A DNA stretch of 64,000 bases from Vreelandella titanicae BH1 (GCF_000336575.1 NZ_AOPO01000001.1:124001-188000), one strand, 5' to 3'; counted from the first letter of the stretch, positions 43,909-53,680 are shown. A program made the numbers and translations. The notes: generated by a model from the sequence alone, not told the origin.

Positions 43909-44080
43909 TTCCCTTTTCCACAAACAAGCGTGCGATTAAGGCCTCCAAATCGGTCTAATCGGCGTGTTCCTGCCGTTTGAAAATTCAGCCTTGCTTGACC
44001 CTGCTATTTATCATGATAAATTCAAAGTGAGGCGCCAACGAGCGTCAACGCTGAGACACATCACAAGACAGGGTATCCTC

Positions 44081-45475
44081 ATGGCTGAACAACAAACCGC
44101 GGCAGCCTCTGGCTCGCGTAAAAAGTGGTATCAGGCGGTTCCCGACCCCATGGTGCTAATCTTTATTATTCTGGTTGCTACCTATTTTCTGACCTTCATT
44201 ATCCCCGCTGGTGAGTTTGAACGTGTTACCCAAGATGGCCGAACGGTGGTGGTGCCGGGCTCTTTTGCCTACTTGGAAGACGTTGCCAACATCCCACTCT
44301 TCAATATTTTTGTGGCGATTCCTGAAGGGCTTATCTCCGCCTCGCAGTATTTATTTATCGTCTTTATCGCCGGTGGTCTGTTTCATATTCTGCAAAAGAC
44401 CGGCGCGTTAGAGAACGCGATCGGCGTAGCGGTTAATCGTGTTGGCGTTGAGCGGCGTAACGTGATTATTGTCGTCGGTACCTTTATCTACGGCTTTTTT
44501 GGTGTCGCCGTCGGGTTTGAAAACAACATTGCATTAGTCCCCATTGCGGTTCTCATCGCCAGCGCCATTGGCTGCTCCAGTTTGGTGGGTACCGCTATGG
44601 CCGTTGGTGGTATTGGGATTGGTTTTGCGCTCTCGCCCATCAATCCCTATACCGTGGGGGTTGCTCAAGGGATCGCGGAACTGCCGACCTTCTCTGGCGC
44701 TTGGCTACGTACGTTGCTGGTGCTTTCGTCACTTGCACTGCTCTCGCTGTATATCTGCAAACGCGTCGTCAAAATGGAGTTTGAAGAGCCGGATAACGCG
44801 GAAGCACTGAGCAAGCCGCTTAGCGAATACTCTCTCACCAAACGCAACATTCTTACGATGGTCGTGTTTGTGGGTGGACTAGTCGCTATGCTCATTGGCG
44901 TGTTCACTCGCGGTTGGTATATCAATGAAATTGCAGGTACTTTCCTGCTCCTGGCGATCATCATTGGCGCCTTAAACGGCCTATCGGCCAACGGTATTGT
45001 TAAACAGATGATGGAGGGTGCAGCCAGCGTAACCGCAGGCGCGCTGGTGATCGGGGCGGCGGCCTCTATTCAGGTCATTCTTGAGCAAGCAGTGATTATT
45101 GACACCATCGTTAACTCGCTGAGCGCTATGATCGACGGCATTCCGTCAATATTTTCCGCGATTATGGCCAGTGTGGTGCAGGGTATTATCAACCTCTTTA
45201 TCCCTTCCGGTTCTGGTCAGGCACTGGTGACAATGCCCATTCTGATTCCAGTGGCGGATCTTGTGGGTATGAGCCGTCAACTGATGATCACTGCATTCCA
45301 AGTCGGCGACGGCTTAACGAACCTGATTGTTCCCACGTCTGGCGGCACACTCGCCATGCTGGCGTTGGGGCGCGTCTCATACGCCCAGTGGTTGAAGGCG
45401 ATTATGCCCTTTATGGCGTTGGTGTATGTATTAGCCTGGGTAGGGTTGGTGATTGGCCACTTGGTGGGTTACTGA
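44081..45475 (+). CDS. YfcC-family basic amino acid/anion transporter
   Basis: A 464-residue membrane protein with about 12 helices from the ATG at 44081. The start is KWYQAVPDPMVLIFIILVAT, then TFIIPAGEFERV and GLFHILQKTGALENAIG, GFFGVAVGFENNIALVPI, and a repeat near FIPSGSGQALVTMPILIPVAD. These match the YfcC (C4-dicarboxylate-anaerobic-carrier-like) family, often annotated as basic amino acid antiporters. An upstream start would add 39 residues without a hydrophobic or conserved character. It is followed 18 bp later by the DUF1028 gene. Confidence 0.85.
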   Translation: MAEQQTAAASGSRKKWYQAVPDPMVLIFIILVATYFLTFIIPAGEFERVTQDGRTVVVPGSFAYLEDVANIPLFNIFVAIPEGLISASQYLFIVFIAGGLFHILQKTGALENAIGVAVNRVGVERRNVIIVVGTFIYGFFGVAVGFENNIALVPIAVLIASAIGCSSLVGTAMAVGGIGIGFALSPINPYTVGVAQGIAELPTFSGAWLRTLLVLSSLALLSLYICKRVVKMEFEEPDNAEALSKPLSEYSLTKRNILTMVVFVGGLVAMLIGVFTRGWYINEIAGTFLLLAIIIGALNGLSANGIVKQMMEGAASVTAGALVIGAAASIQVILEQAVIIDTIVNSLSAMIDGIPSIFSAIMASVVQGIINLFIPSGSGQALVTMPILIPVADLVGMSRQLMITAFQVGDGLTNLIVPTSGGTLAMLALGRVSYAQWLKAIMPFMALVYVLAWVGLVIGHLVGY

Positions 45476-45493
45476 ACAATAGAGGAAACCGCG

Positions 45494-46195
45494 ATGACGC
45501 TTTCTCTCGTTCATTGCAATCCTGCCACAGGCACCGTCGCGGCTATCACCGCTACAGGCGGAGTGGCGGTGGGAGGCTATGTACATCACTGTTGGCGAGG
45601 CATTGGGGCATGCGCCACCCAAGGGCGCTTTACCAACCCGTGGTACCCAGCTCGGATATATGAAGCACTTGCCGCAGGCGCCAGCGCCCGGCAGGCGCTT
45701 CGCGCCGCCATTAGCGAAGACAACGACTCGGGATCGCGCCAATGTTTGGTGATGGATTCTCACGGCCGCACATCAGCACATTCAGGTGCAGAGAATGTGC
45801 CGGAAGTGGCTGAAACCTGCTTCCCTAGCGTCGCTGCCGCTGGGAATATGCTGCAGAGCACCGAGGTCGTGAGGATTTTTGCAGAGCAATTTTTACGCCT
45901 TAGCGCCACTAATAGCAGCGCTGCCATTCAGCGCGACGAGTCGCCCCGCTTCCCTATTCATCACGACCAACATCTGCTTACGCATCTGATTGATGCTCTT
46001 GATGCTGCTCTATCAGCGGGTGGCGATAAGCGCGGTGCGCGCTCGGCCGCGCTGCGTATCGAATCTTTTCATCAAGCGCCTATCGATTTGCGCATCGACT
46101 GGTCGGAGGACGTCGTCGGCGCATTGCGGGCGTTAGTCGATGAGTTTATGGCCGAGAACTTTCAAGCCTTTTGGCGTCAACTGCCGCTGCGCTAA
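45494..46195 (+). CDS. DUF1028 protein (Ntn-hydrolase-like fold)
   Basis: A 233-residue protein of the DUF1028 family. Family features include the start with a glycine-rich second strand, GRFTNPWYPARIYEALAAGASARQAL and DNDSGSRQCLVMDSHGRTSAHSGAEN. Its structural relatives adopt an Ntn-hydrolase-like fold, but no function is proven. Between a transporter and an M20 carbamoylase, it may take part in hydrolysis of the transported amide. A ribosome-binding site (GAGGAAA) lies before the ATG. Confidence 0.78.
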   Translation: MTLSLVHCNPATGTVAAITATGGVAVGGYVHHCWRGIGACATQGRFTNPWYPARIYEALAAGASARQALRAAISEDNDSGSRQCLVMDSHGRTSAHSGAENVPEVAETCFPSVAAAGNMLQSTEVVRIFAEQFLRLSATNSSAAIQRDESPRFPIHHDQHLLTHLIDALDAALSAGGDKRGARSAALRIESFHQAPIDLRIDWSEDVVGALRALVDEFMAENFQAFWRQLPLR

Positions 46196-46247
46196 AAGCA
46201 TTTCTACTCTTTTGCTGGCCCCTCTGCCAGCACCTATTGGAGAGTTT

Positions 46248-47507
46248 ATGATCAACACGGTTGCTCACACTGCTTTTAACCAAGGCGAACTGGGAACGGC
46301 ATTGATTGAACGCCTGGACGAAGCTGCCCAATACTCTGAGCCAGGCCCCGGTGTCACGCGACTGTTCTGCTCCCAGGCGCATCGTCAGGTACTGCCGTTA
46401 ATCAGTCGCTGGATGGAACACGCGGGGCTTACTCCCCAACTGGATGCCGCAGGCAATCTTGTGGGTCGCTGCCCCAAGGCTCAAGCGGGTGAGAAAACCT
46501 TCATTATGGGATCTCATCAAGATTCAGTGATAGAAGGCGGCAAATACGACGGCATGCTGGGCGTGGCCCTACCGCTATTGGCCTTGGAGGCACTTAAACG
46601 CGAAGGCGTGACGCTGCCATTCGGGATAGAAGTGGTCGCGTTTGGCGACGAAGAGGGCGTTCGCTTCCCTACCACGCTGGTCGGCAGTAAAGCGCTGGCC
46701 GGGAGCGTGACACCTGACCAACTGGAAGCCCAGGATGCCGAGGGAATCTCTCTGCGAGAGGCATTAATAGCCTTCGGTTGCACACCTGAGGATATCCCCG
46801 CTACCGCCCGCGACCCTGCCAACACCTTGGGATTTTTAGAAGTACATATTGAACAAGGGCCAATCCTGGAACAGCGCGATCATGCCGTGGGGATCGTTAC
46901 GGCTTTAACAGGCATTGAACGCCACCAAGTCACGCTAAGCGGCAAGGCCGGACACGCAGGCACTACACCGATGGGCATACGTCATGACGCGCTAGTCGGC
47001 GCGGCGGAAATGGTGCTTGCCATCGATAGCGTACTGCAGAATACCGATGAGTTGGTCGGCGTGGTGGGCAGGCTCGATGTCCACCCCAATGCGGTCAACG
47101 TTATACCTGCTCAGGTAACGTTCACGATAGAGCTGCGCTCACCCAAAGCGAGCATTCGCCAGCAAGGGCGAGACGTCGTAACAGCTGCCTTAACGGAAGT
47201 CGCCACTCGCCGCGGATTAACCATTAATATTGAAAACACTTACAGCGCCGATGCGGTGGCCTGTGCAGACTGGATGATGACCGCCCTCGAACAGGCGTGC
47301 ACCCAGGTTGGCCAACCGGCAGAGCGAATGTTTAGCGGCGCTGGGCATGATGGCTTAGCGATGCAGGCATTAACCGATATCGGCATGCTGTTTGTACGCT
47401 GTAAAGATGGGCTTAGCCACCACCCAGACGAAGCTATTACCGCCGAAGACGGCGAAGTCGCGACGCGAGTGATCATGGCATTTTTACAGCAGCTGCCACG
47501 TCCATAG
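46248..47507 (+). CDS. M20-family hydantoinase/carbamoylase-type amidohydrolase
   Basis: A 419-residue Zn amidohydrolase. Metal residues are His90 (MGSHQDS), Asp101 (GGKYDG), Glu135/Glu136 (FGDEEG), the HIEQG His and the C-terminal GLSHHP His. The lid loop is GHAGTTPMGIRHDAL. GLSHHP rather than GISHNE places it nearer the allantoate amidohydrolase/L-carbamoylase type than the other two copies in this window. The ATG at 46248 with GGAGAG upstream is preferred; a start inside the DUF1028 gene is unlikely. The substrate is probably an N-carbamoyl amino acid or ureide imported by the YfcC transporter. Confidence 0.84.
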   Translation: MINTVAHTAFNQGELGTALIERLDEAAQYSEPGPGVTRLFCSQAHRQVLPLISRWMEHAGLTPQLDAAGNLVGRCPKAQAGEKTFIMGSHQDSVIEGGKYDGMLGVALPLLALEALKREGVTLPFGIEVVAFGDEEGVRFPTTLVGSKALAGSVTPDQLEAQDAEGISLREALIAFGCTPEDIPATARDPANTLGFLEVHIEQGPILEQRDHAVGIVTALTGIERHQVTLSGKAGHAGTTPMGIRHDALVGAAEMVLAIDSVLQNTDELVGVVGRLDVHPNAVNVIPAQVTFTIELRSPKASIRQQGRDVVTAALTEVATRRGLTINIENTYSADAVACADWMMTALEQACTQVGQPAERMFSGAGHDGLAMQALTDIGMLFVRCKDGLSHHPDEAITAEDGEVATRVIMAFLQQLPRP

Positions 47508-47527
47508 CGTTTTCCGCCCTCAGCCCG

Positions 47528-48283
47528 TTACGCTAGTGGCTCAGGTAAAAAGCCTCGGCGTACCTGAGCCTCCTGCTGATTCATCACTTGTTGGGCATCA
47601 AGCATATGCTCGCGCATGATGTTATAGGCGCTTTCGGCATCGCCAAGCTCAATGGCATCCAAAATTTCTGCATGATAACGACAGCCAGTCTGTCCTAAAT
47701 CGTGGGTAACTGGCTCATAGAGACGGTGATAAATCGTCAGATCTGAGAGCACCTGTATGGTGAAGCGGATAATAAATGTCAGCAGTTGATTGCCACCGGC
47801 CAGTTCAGCGAGCATTAGGTGGAAATGCAGCGAATCAAGATGTTGCTGACGCTCAGTCTCACTATCGTCCGCAGGGTCTGCGTAACTATGCAGGCTTTCA
47901 CGTAAACGCACCATATCACTGGCAGCCACTTTACCGGCTAACGAAGCGGCTAGTTCAGGCTCTAACGCCAAGCGTATCTGGTAGATATCCTTGATTGATA
48001 TCTCTTTGAAAAACAGGTAATTACTTAATAGCGATACCGCTTTGGCCTCGCTCATCTCACGCACAAAAGCGCCGCCTCCGGGCCCTGTGCGAGTTTCGAC
48101 CAACCCCTGGGCTTCCAGTACTCGCGTACTCTCGCGCACTGTCCCTTTCGACACCTGCAGGGTCTCCATCAGTTCCGACTCGCTAGGTAGCCGGTCACCC
48201 GGCTTTAGGTGCCTGTCCACGATCCAGCATTTAATGGTTTCCGCCACCTGATAAGGGCGGCGCTGAGGGGCGTTTTTTAACAT
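47528..48283 (-). CDS. FadR/GntR-family transcriptional regulator
   Basis: A 251-residue regulator. The N-terminal winged helix-turn-helix reads PGDRLPSESELMETLQVSKG then TVRESTRVLEAQGLV, followed by a helical FCD effector domain (FHLMLAELAGGNQL and the HAEILDAIELGD segment). I chose the ATG at 48283 because the preceding 22 codons form a hydrophobic stretch that is not part of such regulators. It is convergent with the M20 gene and divergent from the Old Yellow Enzyme gene, so it may control either group. Confidence 0.84.
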   Translation of the reverse strand: MLKNAPQRRPYQVAETIKCWIVDRHLKPGDRLPSESELMETLQVSKGTVRESTRVLEAQGLVETRTGPGGGAFVREMSEAKAVSLLSNYLFFKEISIKDIYQIRLALEPELAASLAGKVAASDMVRLRESLHSYADPADDSETERQQHLDSLHFHLMLAELAGGNQLLTFIIRFTIQVLSDLTIYHRLYEPVTHDLGQTGCRYHAEILDAIELGDAESAYNIMREHMLDAQQVMNQQEAQVRRGFLPEPLA

Positions 48284-48465
48284 GCTATCAACAACATCCT
48301 TGGTAATAAGCAGCAAGAGTACCAGAGAGATCGCGAGTTTGGATGCCACATAAAAGGTTATCTAGCGCATAAATACGTTTAAAAATATCTGGCTGGCACT
48401 AACTAGTAAACTGGTCTATTCTTGTGCGTACTATTTCATCGAAGCATTCAAAAGGAGCTTAATTG

Positions 48466-49584
48466 ATGGCTTTCGAAACACTGTTTACTCCCCTCCAACT
48501 GGGTAGCCTATCGATTCCTAACCGGGTTGTTATGGCGCCACTGACACGTGCGCGTACACCCGATAGCGTACCGGATGAAATTCAGGAAGCTTACTATGGC
48601 CAGCGCGCAGGAGCGGGACTGATCATCAGCGAAGCCACCAACATATCTCCCACTGCCCGTGGCTACGTGTATACACCCGGTATTTGGACGGATGAGCAGG
48701 AAACAGGCTGGAAAGGCGTTGTTGACGCAGTACACGCCAAAGGTGGCCGTATTGCTCTGCAACTGTGGCACGTTGGGCGAGTTTCTCACGAAATGGTTCA
48801 ACCTGACGGCCAACAGCCGGTAGCACCGAGTGCCTTGAAAGGCGAAGGCGCCCTGTGTTTCGTAGAGTTTGAAGATGGCACCGCGGGTCAGCACCCCACC
48901 AGCACGCCACGTGCACTGGAAACCGACGAGATCCCAGGCATTGTTGCCGACTATCGCCAAGCGGCCGAACGCGCCAAGCGTGCCGGCTTTGACATGGTCG
49001 AAGTCCACGCCGCGAACGCCTACTTGCTTAACCAGTTCCTGGCGACGGGCACCAACAAGCGTACCGACCAGTATGGCGGATCGCTGGAAAACCGGGCTCG
49101 CTTCCCGCTGGAAGTGGTTGATGCGGTGATTGACGTTTACGGGGCTGACCGGGTCGGCATCCGCATGACGCCGTTTATCGAACTGTTTGGTTTGACCGAC
49201 GACGAGCCGGAAGCGATGGCGTTCTACATGGCTGAGCAGCTTTCAAAGCGTGGGTTGGCCTATCTGCACCTGAACGAGCCCAACTGGGCCGGTGGCGATA
49301 TCACCTTCCCTGACGGTTTCCGTGAGCAGATGCGTGAGCGCTTTAGCGGTAGCCTGATCTACTGCGGTAACTACGATGCAGAGCGCGCTGAGGCCCGCAT
49401 TAGCGAAAACACCACTGATGCCGTGGCCTTTGGCCGCCCCTACATCGCCAACCCCGACTTGCCGGAGCGCTTCCGCGTCAACGCCCCACTGACCAAGCCG
49501 AATCACGAAACGTTCTATGGCGGCGATGAGAAGGGATACACTGACTATCCGTTCATGGATAACGGCTATGACCGTATTCAGTAA
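48466..49584 (+). CDS. Old Yellow Enzyme family FMN oxidoreductase (NemA-like)
   Basis: A 372-residue NAD(P)H-dependent ene-reductase. It shows APLTRART and QRAGAGLIISEATNISPTARGY near the FMN site, LQLWHVGR, the His-Asn substrate pair in VHAANAYLL, NKRTDQYGGSLENRARF, and YCGNYDAERAEARI with AVAFGRPYIANPDLPER. The length equals E. coli NemA (365). The ATG at 48466 has AGGAG 8 bp upstream; a TTG directly before it is less likely. It reduces activated alkenes or electrophiles such as N-ethylmaleimide. It ends at a very strong terminator. Confidence 0.92.
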   Translation: MAFETLFTPLQLGSLSIPNRVVMAPLTRARTPDSVPDEIQEAYYGQRAGAGLIISEATNISPTARGYVYTPGIWTDEQETGWKGVVDAVHAKGGRIALQLWHVGRVSHEMVQPDGQQPVAPSALKGEGALCFVEFEDGTAGQHPTSTPRALETDEIPGIVADYRQAAERAKRAGFDMVEVHAANAYLLNQFLATGTNKRTDQYGGSLENRARFPLEVVDAVIDVYGADRVGIRMTPFIELFGLTDDEPEAMAFYMAEQLSKRGLAYLHLNEPNWAGGDITFPDGFREQMRERFSGSLIYCGNYDAERAEARISENTTDAVAFGRPYIANPDLPERFRVNAPLTKPNHETFYGGDEKGYTDYPFMDNGYDRIQ

Positions 49585-49610
49585 CGGCCAAGGGTGACTT
49601 TTATCACCGC

Positions 49611-49645
49611 GCCCTGTTCAGCCTGTGGCTGAACAGGGCGTTTTT
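49611..49645 (+). terminator. Rho-independent terminator after the Old Yellow Enzyme gene
   Basis: A perfect 11-bp stem, GCCCTGTTCAG and CTGAACAGGGC, with a 7-base loop and GTTTTT directly after. It lies 26 bp after the stop. The same hairpin also sits just past the convergent aguA gene but lacks a T-tract on that strand. Confidence 0.92.
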
Positions 49646-49657
49646 CCTGCGAAACAC

Positions 49658-50788
49658 CTATACGCGTGGTTGCTGCTGAGTTATGCAGTGAATGTTCCCG
49701 CCGCCAAGCAGTATTTCCCTTGCCGCAACGCCGATCACCCTCTTCGTGGGAAATAACCGGGATAGAATGCCTTTGGCCTGTTCATCGTAACGAGGATCCA
49801 GCAAGGGCATCACAATGGCCGAGTTACTAATATAAAAGTTGACGTAAGAGCCTGCCATGCGATCCCCAGGTAAGCGGGGATGCGAGCTGTTGAGGCGATC
49901 AATCCCACTGGCCTCATCCTCGGCAATATGTAGAGGGCCTGGCTGGGGCAGCTTATGAATAGTGAGCCGCCTACCTTGAGCATCCGTGGCGTTTTCCAGC
50001 ACACGCAAGGCTTCCCGGCAAATAGCGCCCTGGGGATCTTGCTCATCCTCACACCACGTTAGCGCAACATGGCCTGGCGCAATAAAGCAGCACAGGTTGT
50101 CAACGTGGCCATCGGTCTCGTCGAGATAACAGCCACGCGGTAACCAGATGATGTGACTGACACCTAAATACTCCTGCAGCCAGTGTTCGATCGTGGCGCG
50201 GCTCATCTCCGGATTACGATTAGGATTCAGCAAGCACTCTTCCGTGGTAATGAGCGTACCTTCACCATCCACATGAATGGCTCCTCCTTCTAATACGAGC
50301 GGGGCCTCGAATCGTTGAATACCCAGCATCTCACTGATTTTACAGCGAACCCGCTTGTCTTTGTCCCATGGGAAGTAGAGCCCCTCCTTCAACCCGCCCC
50401 AGGCATTGAACTCCCAGTCCACCATGGCGAGTCGCCCATCGGGATGGGTAATGAAGGTGGGGCCGACATCGCGCATCCAAGCATCATTGCTGGACAACTC
50501 AACCACCCGAATATGCGCAGGCAACTGGTTGCGGGCATTTTCATACTGCTCATCGTTAACCCCCACGAAGACCGTCTCGCTCTCAGCAATCGCCACAGCC
50601 ACATCCACAAAGGCTTGCTGAGCGGGCTTCGCACCGTAGCGCCATGTATCGGGGCGCTGGGGCCACAGCATCCAGCAGGCAGAATGGGGGGCAAACTCCG
50701 CTGGCATTGAAAAGCCTAATGCTCTGGGTGTTAGCTCATGCGCCAGAGGTTCGGTGGCCGTTGTAGGAAAGGTCGGCGCGTGTTTCAT
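49658..50788 (-). CDS. aguA: Agmatine deiminase
   Basis: A 376-residue peptidyl-arginine-deiminase-fold enzyme that turns agmatine into N-carbamoylputrescine plus ammonia. The conserved start PAEFAPHSACWMLWPQRPDTWR, seen in segments, NDAWMRDVGPTF, DWEFNAWGG, ETDGHVDNLCCF, and the C-terminal GGGNIHCITQQQP with the nucleophile Cys368 are AguA hallmarks. I chose the ATG at 50788, with GGTGGGG upstream and an ATGA overlap with the NhaC-type gene. It is the last gene of the aminotransferase-nhaC-aguA run. No aguB is adjacent. Confidence 0.95.
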   Translation of the reverse strand: MKHAPTFPTTATEPLAHELTPRALGFSMPAEFAPHSACWMLWPQRPDTWRYGAKPAQQAFVDVAVAIAESETVFVGVNDEQYENARNQLPAHIRVVELSSNDAWMRDVGPTFITHPDGRLAMVDWEFNAWGGLKEGLYFPWDKDKRVRCKISEMLGIQRFEAPLVLEGGAIHVDGEGTLITTEECLLNPNRNPEMSRATIEHWLQEYLGVSHIIWLPRGCYLDETDGHVDNLCCFIAPGHVALTWCEDEQDPQGAICREALRVLENATDAQGRRLTIHKLPQPGPLHIAEDEASGIDRLNSSHPRLPGDRMAGSYVNFYISNSAIVMPLLDPRYDEQAKGILSRLFPTKRVIGVAAREILLGGGNIHCITQQQPRV

Positions 50789-52131
50789 ATATTCCCCACC
50801 ACTATAAAGAAGCCGGTTGCCACGGCAGCGGCTATTAGGACATAGGGAAGTTGCGTTAACGCATGGGCCATTGGCGTACACCCCGCCCCTTGGGCAGAAA
50901 GGACGGTAGAATCACCATAAAAGCAGGCGTGGCTGCCAAAGGCACTGGCGGAGATTAAAGCCCCCACCACGAGCGGCATATGCGCATCCATACTACTGGC
51001 AAGCGGTAATACGATAGGCATCGCCACGGCAAACAGTCCCCAGAAGGAGGCGGTCGCAAAAGCGAGAAAGGCCATGGTGACGAAGACAACCGCCGGTAGC
51101 ATACCCGCGGTCATTAAAGGTTGAACACTCTCGATCACATAGTTGGTTAAGCCAAGTAGGTCATTGACCTCCTTAAGCACAAACCCAGCCACCAGCGTGC
51201 CGAGTGGCATAATCATGGCTTTGAAACCATCTAGCGCGGTATCAAACGTATCGTTAAAGCTTAATAGCCGTTGCACCGCGATAAGCACTAGCGTCACTGC
51301 AAGCGCCACAATCACGCCGCGCAGCACATCAATCTCAAAATACCAGGTGAAGAAAATCAGCGTCGCAATGGGAAGCAGAAAATTGAGCAGATGAGGGCGT
51401 TTTTTGCCTGTATCTTCTATTTCCAGCGCGCTGTCATCAGCGCCATCTGGTTGCGGCTGGCCAGCTTCAGCGCGGGCCTCCGCTGCTCGCATCGGGCCAA
51501 GGTTGGGGATAATGCCCAGTGCCACCAGGGGCACCAGCGCCGCCGCTATCCAGGCGTAAAACATAAACGGTATGGCTTGGATGTACAGCTCCATGCCGTT
51601 ACCAGCGACATTGTTCTCTTCCAGCAAACCTGCAAAGAACACAGCCCAGGTGGAAAACGGTACGAGAATACAGATCGGCGCTGCAGTGGAGTCAACGATA
51701 TAGGCCAACTTCTCACGGGATATGTTAAAGCGATCAGTGATTTTCTTCATGGAAGCGCTAATGGTCAGCGCATTGAGATAGTCATCGACAAAAATTATTA
51801 GTCCCAGCCCCCAGGTAGCTAACAAGCTTTGTCGGCGGGTATGGATGCGTCGGGTAACGGCATCACCAAAGCTTAACACCCCTCCGGTTTTTACCAGCAA
51901 GGCAATCAAGCTACCAAATAGCCCGCACACCAGAATAATCCACGTCACCGTGTCATTACCCAATACCGATAGCAGTATATCCGACCCTTGGGTAATGACA
52001 TTGAGGGGTTGAAACATTAATAAGCCTACCAGCGCTCCTGCCAGAAGTGACTCAATCGTGCGCTTGGTAATAATCGCCATGACTAAAACCACTAACGTGG
52101 GTATAAGGCTTAAAACTCCATACTCTTCCAT
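50785..52131 (-). CDS. NhaC-family antiporter in the agmatine cluster
   Basis: A 448-residue membrane protein with about 12 helices. Features are LIPTLVVLVMAIITKRTIESLLAGALVG, seen in parts, VDDYLNALTISASMKKITDRFNISREKLAYIVDSTAAPIC, and GDSTVLSAQGAGCTPMAHALTQLPY. This is the NhaC-type DDYLN/TAAP branch, distinct from the copy at 33282. It is translationally coupled to aguA (ATGA) and 74 bp after the aminotransferase gene. It is likely the uptake or exchange system for agmatine or a product; the substrate is inferred. Confidence 0.85.
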   Translation of the reverse strand: MEEYGVLSLIPTLVVLVMAIITKRTIESLLAGALVGLLMFQPLNVITQGSDILLSVLGNDTVTWIILVCGLFGSLIALLVKTGGVLSFGDAVTRRIHTRRQSLLATWGLGLIIFVDDYLNALTISASMKKITDRFNISREKLAYIVDSTAAPICILVPFSTWAVFFAGLLEENNVAGNGMELYIQAIPFMFYAWIAAALVPLVALGIIPNLGPMRAAEARAEAGQPQPDGADDSALEIEDTGKKRPHLLNFLLPIATLIFFTWYFEIDVLRGVIVALAVTLVLIAVQRLLSFNDTFDTALDGFKAMIMPLGTLVAGFVLKEVNDLLGLTNYVIESVQPLMTAGMLPAVVFVTMAFLAFATASFWGLFAVAMPIVLPLASSMDAHMPLVVGALISASAFGSHACFYGDSTVLSAQGAGCTPMAHALTQLPYVLIAAAVATGFFIVVGNI

Positions 52132-52171
52132 TGGTTATTCCCCTTTATCGTTGTCGTAGGTCACTACTGAA

Positions 52172-52191
52172 GACGGGCGCTAACGCCCGTC
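52172..52191 (-). promoter_or_regulatory. Hairpin between the aminotransferase and nhaC-type genes
   Basis: A perfect 8-bp stem, GACGGGCG and CGCCCGTC, with the loop CTAA. No T-tract follows on the minus strand, so it may act in mRNA processing or partial termination within the operon and not as a full terminator. Confidence 0.45.
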
Positions 52192-52205
52192 CCGAATAGC
52201 AGTGT

Positions 52206-53612
52206 TTATAGGTAACCATCCGCTTTAAGTGAGCGCGTGGTGGCGGCAAACGCTTCGTCGAGAATAGCAACGACGTCGTCGACTACTTGACGCGTCCAGA
52301 TCAGGGGCGGCGAGATGATATTGAGATGACCAACCGGCCGAATAATCAAACCACGTTTCTGTGCTTCAGCGGCCACGCGGTCACCTACGCGCGCGTCAAC
52401 GGGGAGTAATTCTTTGGTTGTTTTATTAGCCACATTTTCAATAGCCATCATGAAATGACTGCCACGTATATCACCTACCGTTTCATGAGAGGCGAGCGTT
52501 TTGAGCTTGGATTCAAGATAGGGGCCAACTTCGCGAACATTCTCACAAATGCCTTCACGCTCAATGATTTCGATATTTTTAAGCGCTGCAGCACAGCTCA
52601 CGGGATGCCCGGAATAGGTGAAGCCGGTGCTCAATACCCCGCCGGGGCCTTGAGGAGTACTTAGTACCGCATACAGGGCGTCAGATATCAGCGTTGCACC
52701 TAATGGGGCATACCCAGACGAAAGCCCTTTCGCCACATTGATAATATCGGGCTGGGTTTCAAACACGGCTTCTGAGGCAAAGAAGTGCCCTAAACGTCCA
52801 AAGCCTGTCACCACTTCATCAGCAATGAACAGAATATCGTTGGCACGGCATATGGCCTGCACGCGGGAATGGTAGCCCTGTGGTGCCACCAATACGCCCC
52901 CCGCGCCCATGATTGGCTCAGCAATAAAGGCCGCTATGTTATCCGCCCCTAGCCGGTCAATGGTCTGCTCGAGTTCATCGACCAGGTGATCACAATACTC
53001 GGCCTCACTCATCCCCTCTGGGCGGCGATAGCAGTTGGCTTCGCTCAGATGGGTCACCAGATCAAGTGTATCGAACTGCCAGTTATTGCTGGCGATACCG
53101 GTCAGGCTCGCCGCCATGTAGGTGGTGCCGTGGTAGGCATTGGTGCGCGACAAGATCCGCTTTTTCGAAGGCTTGCCCAAGCGATTGAAGTAGTAATGCA
53201 CAAGCCGGATGGTGGCATCGTTTGCCGTTGACCCGCCGCAGCTATAAAACACATGGTTCAAGTGGGCAGGCGCAAGCTCTGAGAGCTTGGCCGCCAGCTC
53301 GGTGGCCGGGGCATTGGAGAGATTATTAAAAGTGGAAAAGTAGGCCATGCGTGTGGCTTGCTCGGCCATCGCCTGGCCAATTTCGGCACGGCCGTGGCCC
53401 ACATTGACACACCACAGGCCGGCAATCCCATCGATAAAGCGGTTGCCGTGTGCATCTTCGACATAGATACCATCACTGTCGGTAATTAAGTCACAGCCGT
53501 TTTCGTGGAACACACTGAAGTCGGTAAAGGGATGGATAAAGTGATTTTTATCTTTTTGCCAAAGGTCTTTCGCGTCGTAAGAGCCTTTCGCCTGCTGTTG
53601 AGTCATCGTCAT
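52206..53612 (-). CDS. Class III aminotransferase of the agmatine cluster
   Basis: A 468-residue PLP aminotransferase related to the SpuC-like enzyme at 36458 but more distant. Visible are FIHPFTDFSVFHENG, IAGLWCVNVGHGRAEIG, FYSCGGSTANDATIR, NAYHGTTYMAASLTG, FIADEVVTGFGRLGHFF and AKGLSSGYAPLGATLIS with the PLP lysine. It would deaminate a terminal amine with pyruvate as likely acceptor. Divergent from the carbamoylase/aldehyde dehydrogenase pair, its substrate is probably N-carbamoylputrescine or putrescine; sequence alone does not decide. Confidence 0.85.
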   Translation of the reverse strand: MTMTQQQAKGSYDAKDLWQKDKNHFIHPFTDFSVFHENGCDLITDSDGIYVEDAHGNRFIDGIAGLWCVNVGHGRAEIGQAMAEQATRMAYFSTFNNLSNAPATELAAKLSELAPAHLNHVFYSCGGSTANDATIRLVHYYFNRLGKPSKKRILSRTNAYHGTTYMAASLTGIASNNWQFDTLDLVTHLSEANCYRRPEGMSEAEYCDHLVDELEQTIDRLGADNIAAFIAEPIMGAGGVLVAPQGYHSRVQAICRANDILFIADEVVTGFGRLGHFFASEAVFETQPDIINVAKGLSSGYAPLGATLISDALYAVLSTPQGPGGVLSTGFTYSGHPVSCAAALKNIEIIEREGICENVREVGPYLESKLKTLASHETVGDIRGSHFMMAIENVANKTTKELLPVDARVGDRVAAEAQKRGLIIRPVGHLNIISPPLIWTRQVVDDVVAILDEAFAATTRSLKADGYL

Positions 53613-53680
53613 ACCCTCGCTTATTAGGAAGCCGTTGTTGAGGTGACTTCACAGGCTAGCGGGGAAAACAGTGTCGGGAA

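Noticed and set aside
48380..48440. GntR-type operator upstream of the Old Yellow Enzyme gene (ACTAGTAAACTGGT)
   Set aside because: The half-sites do not fit the FadR-family TNGT-N3-ACNA spacing, so I did not enter it.
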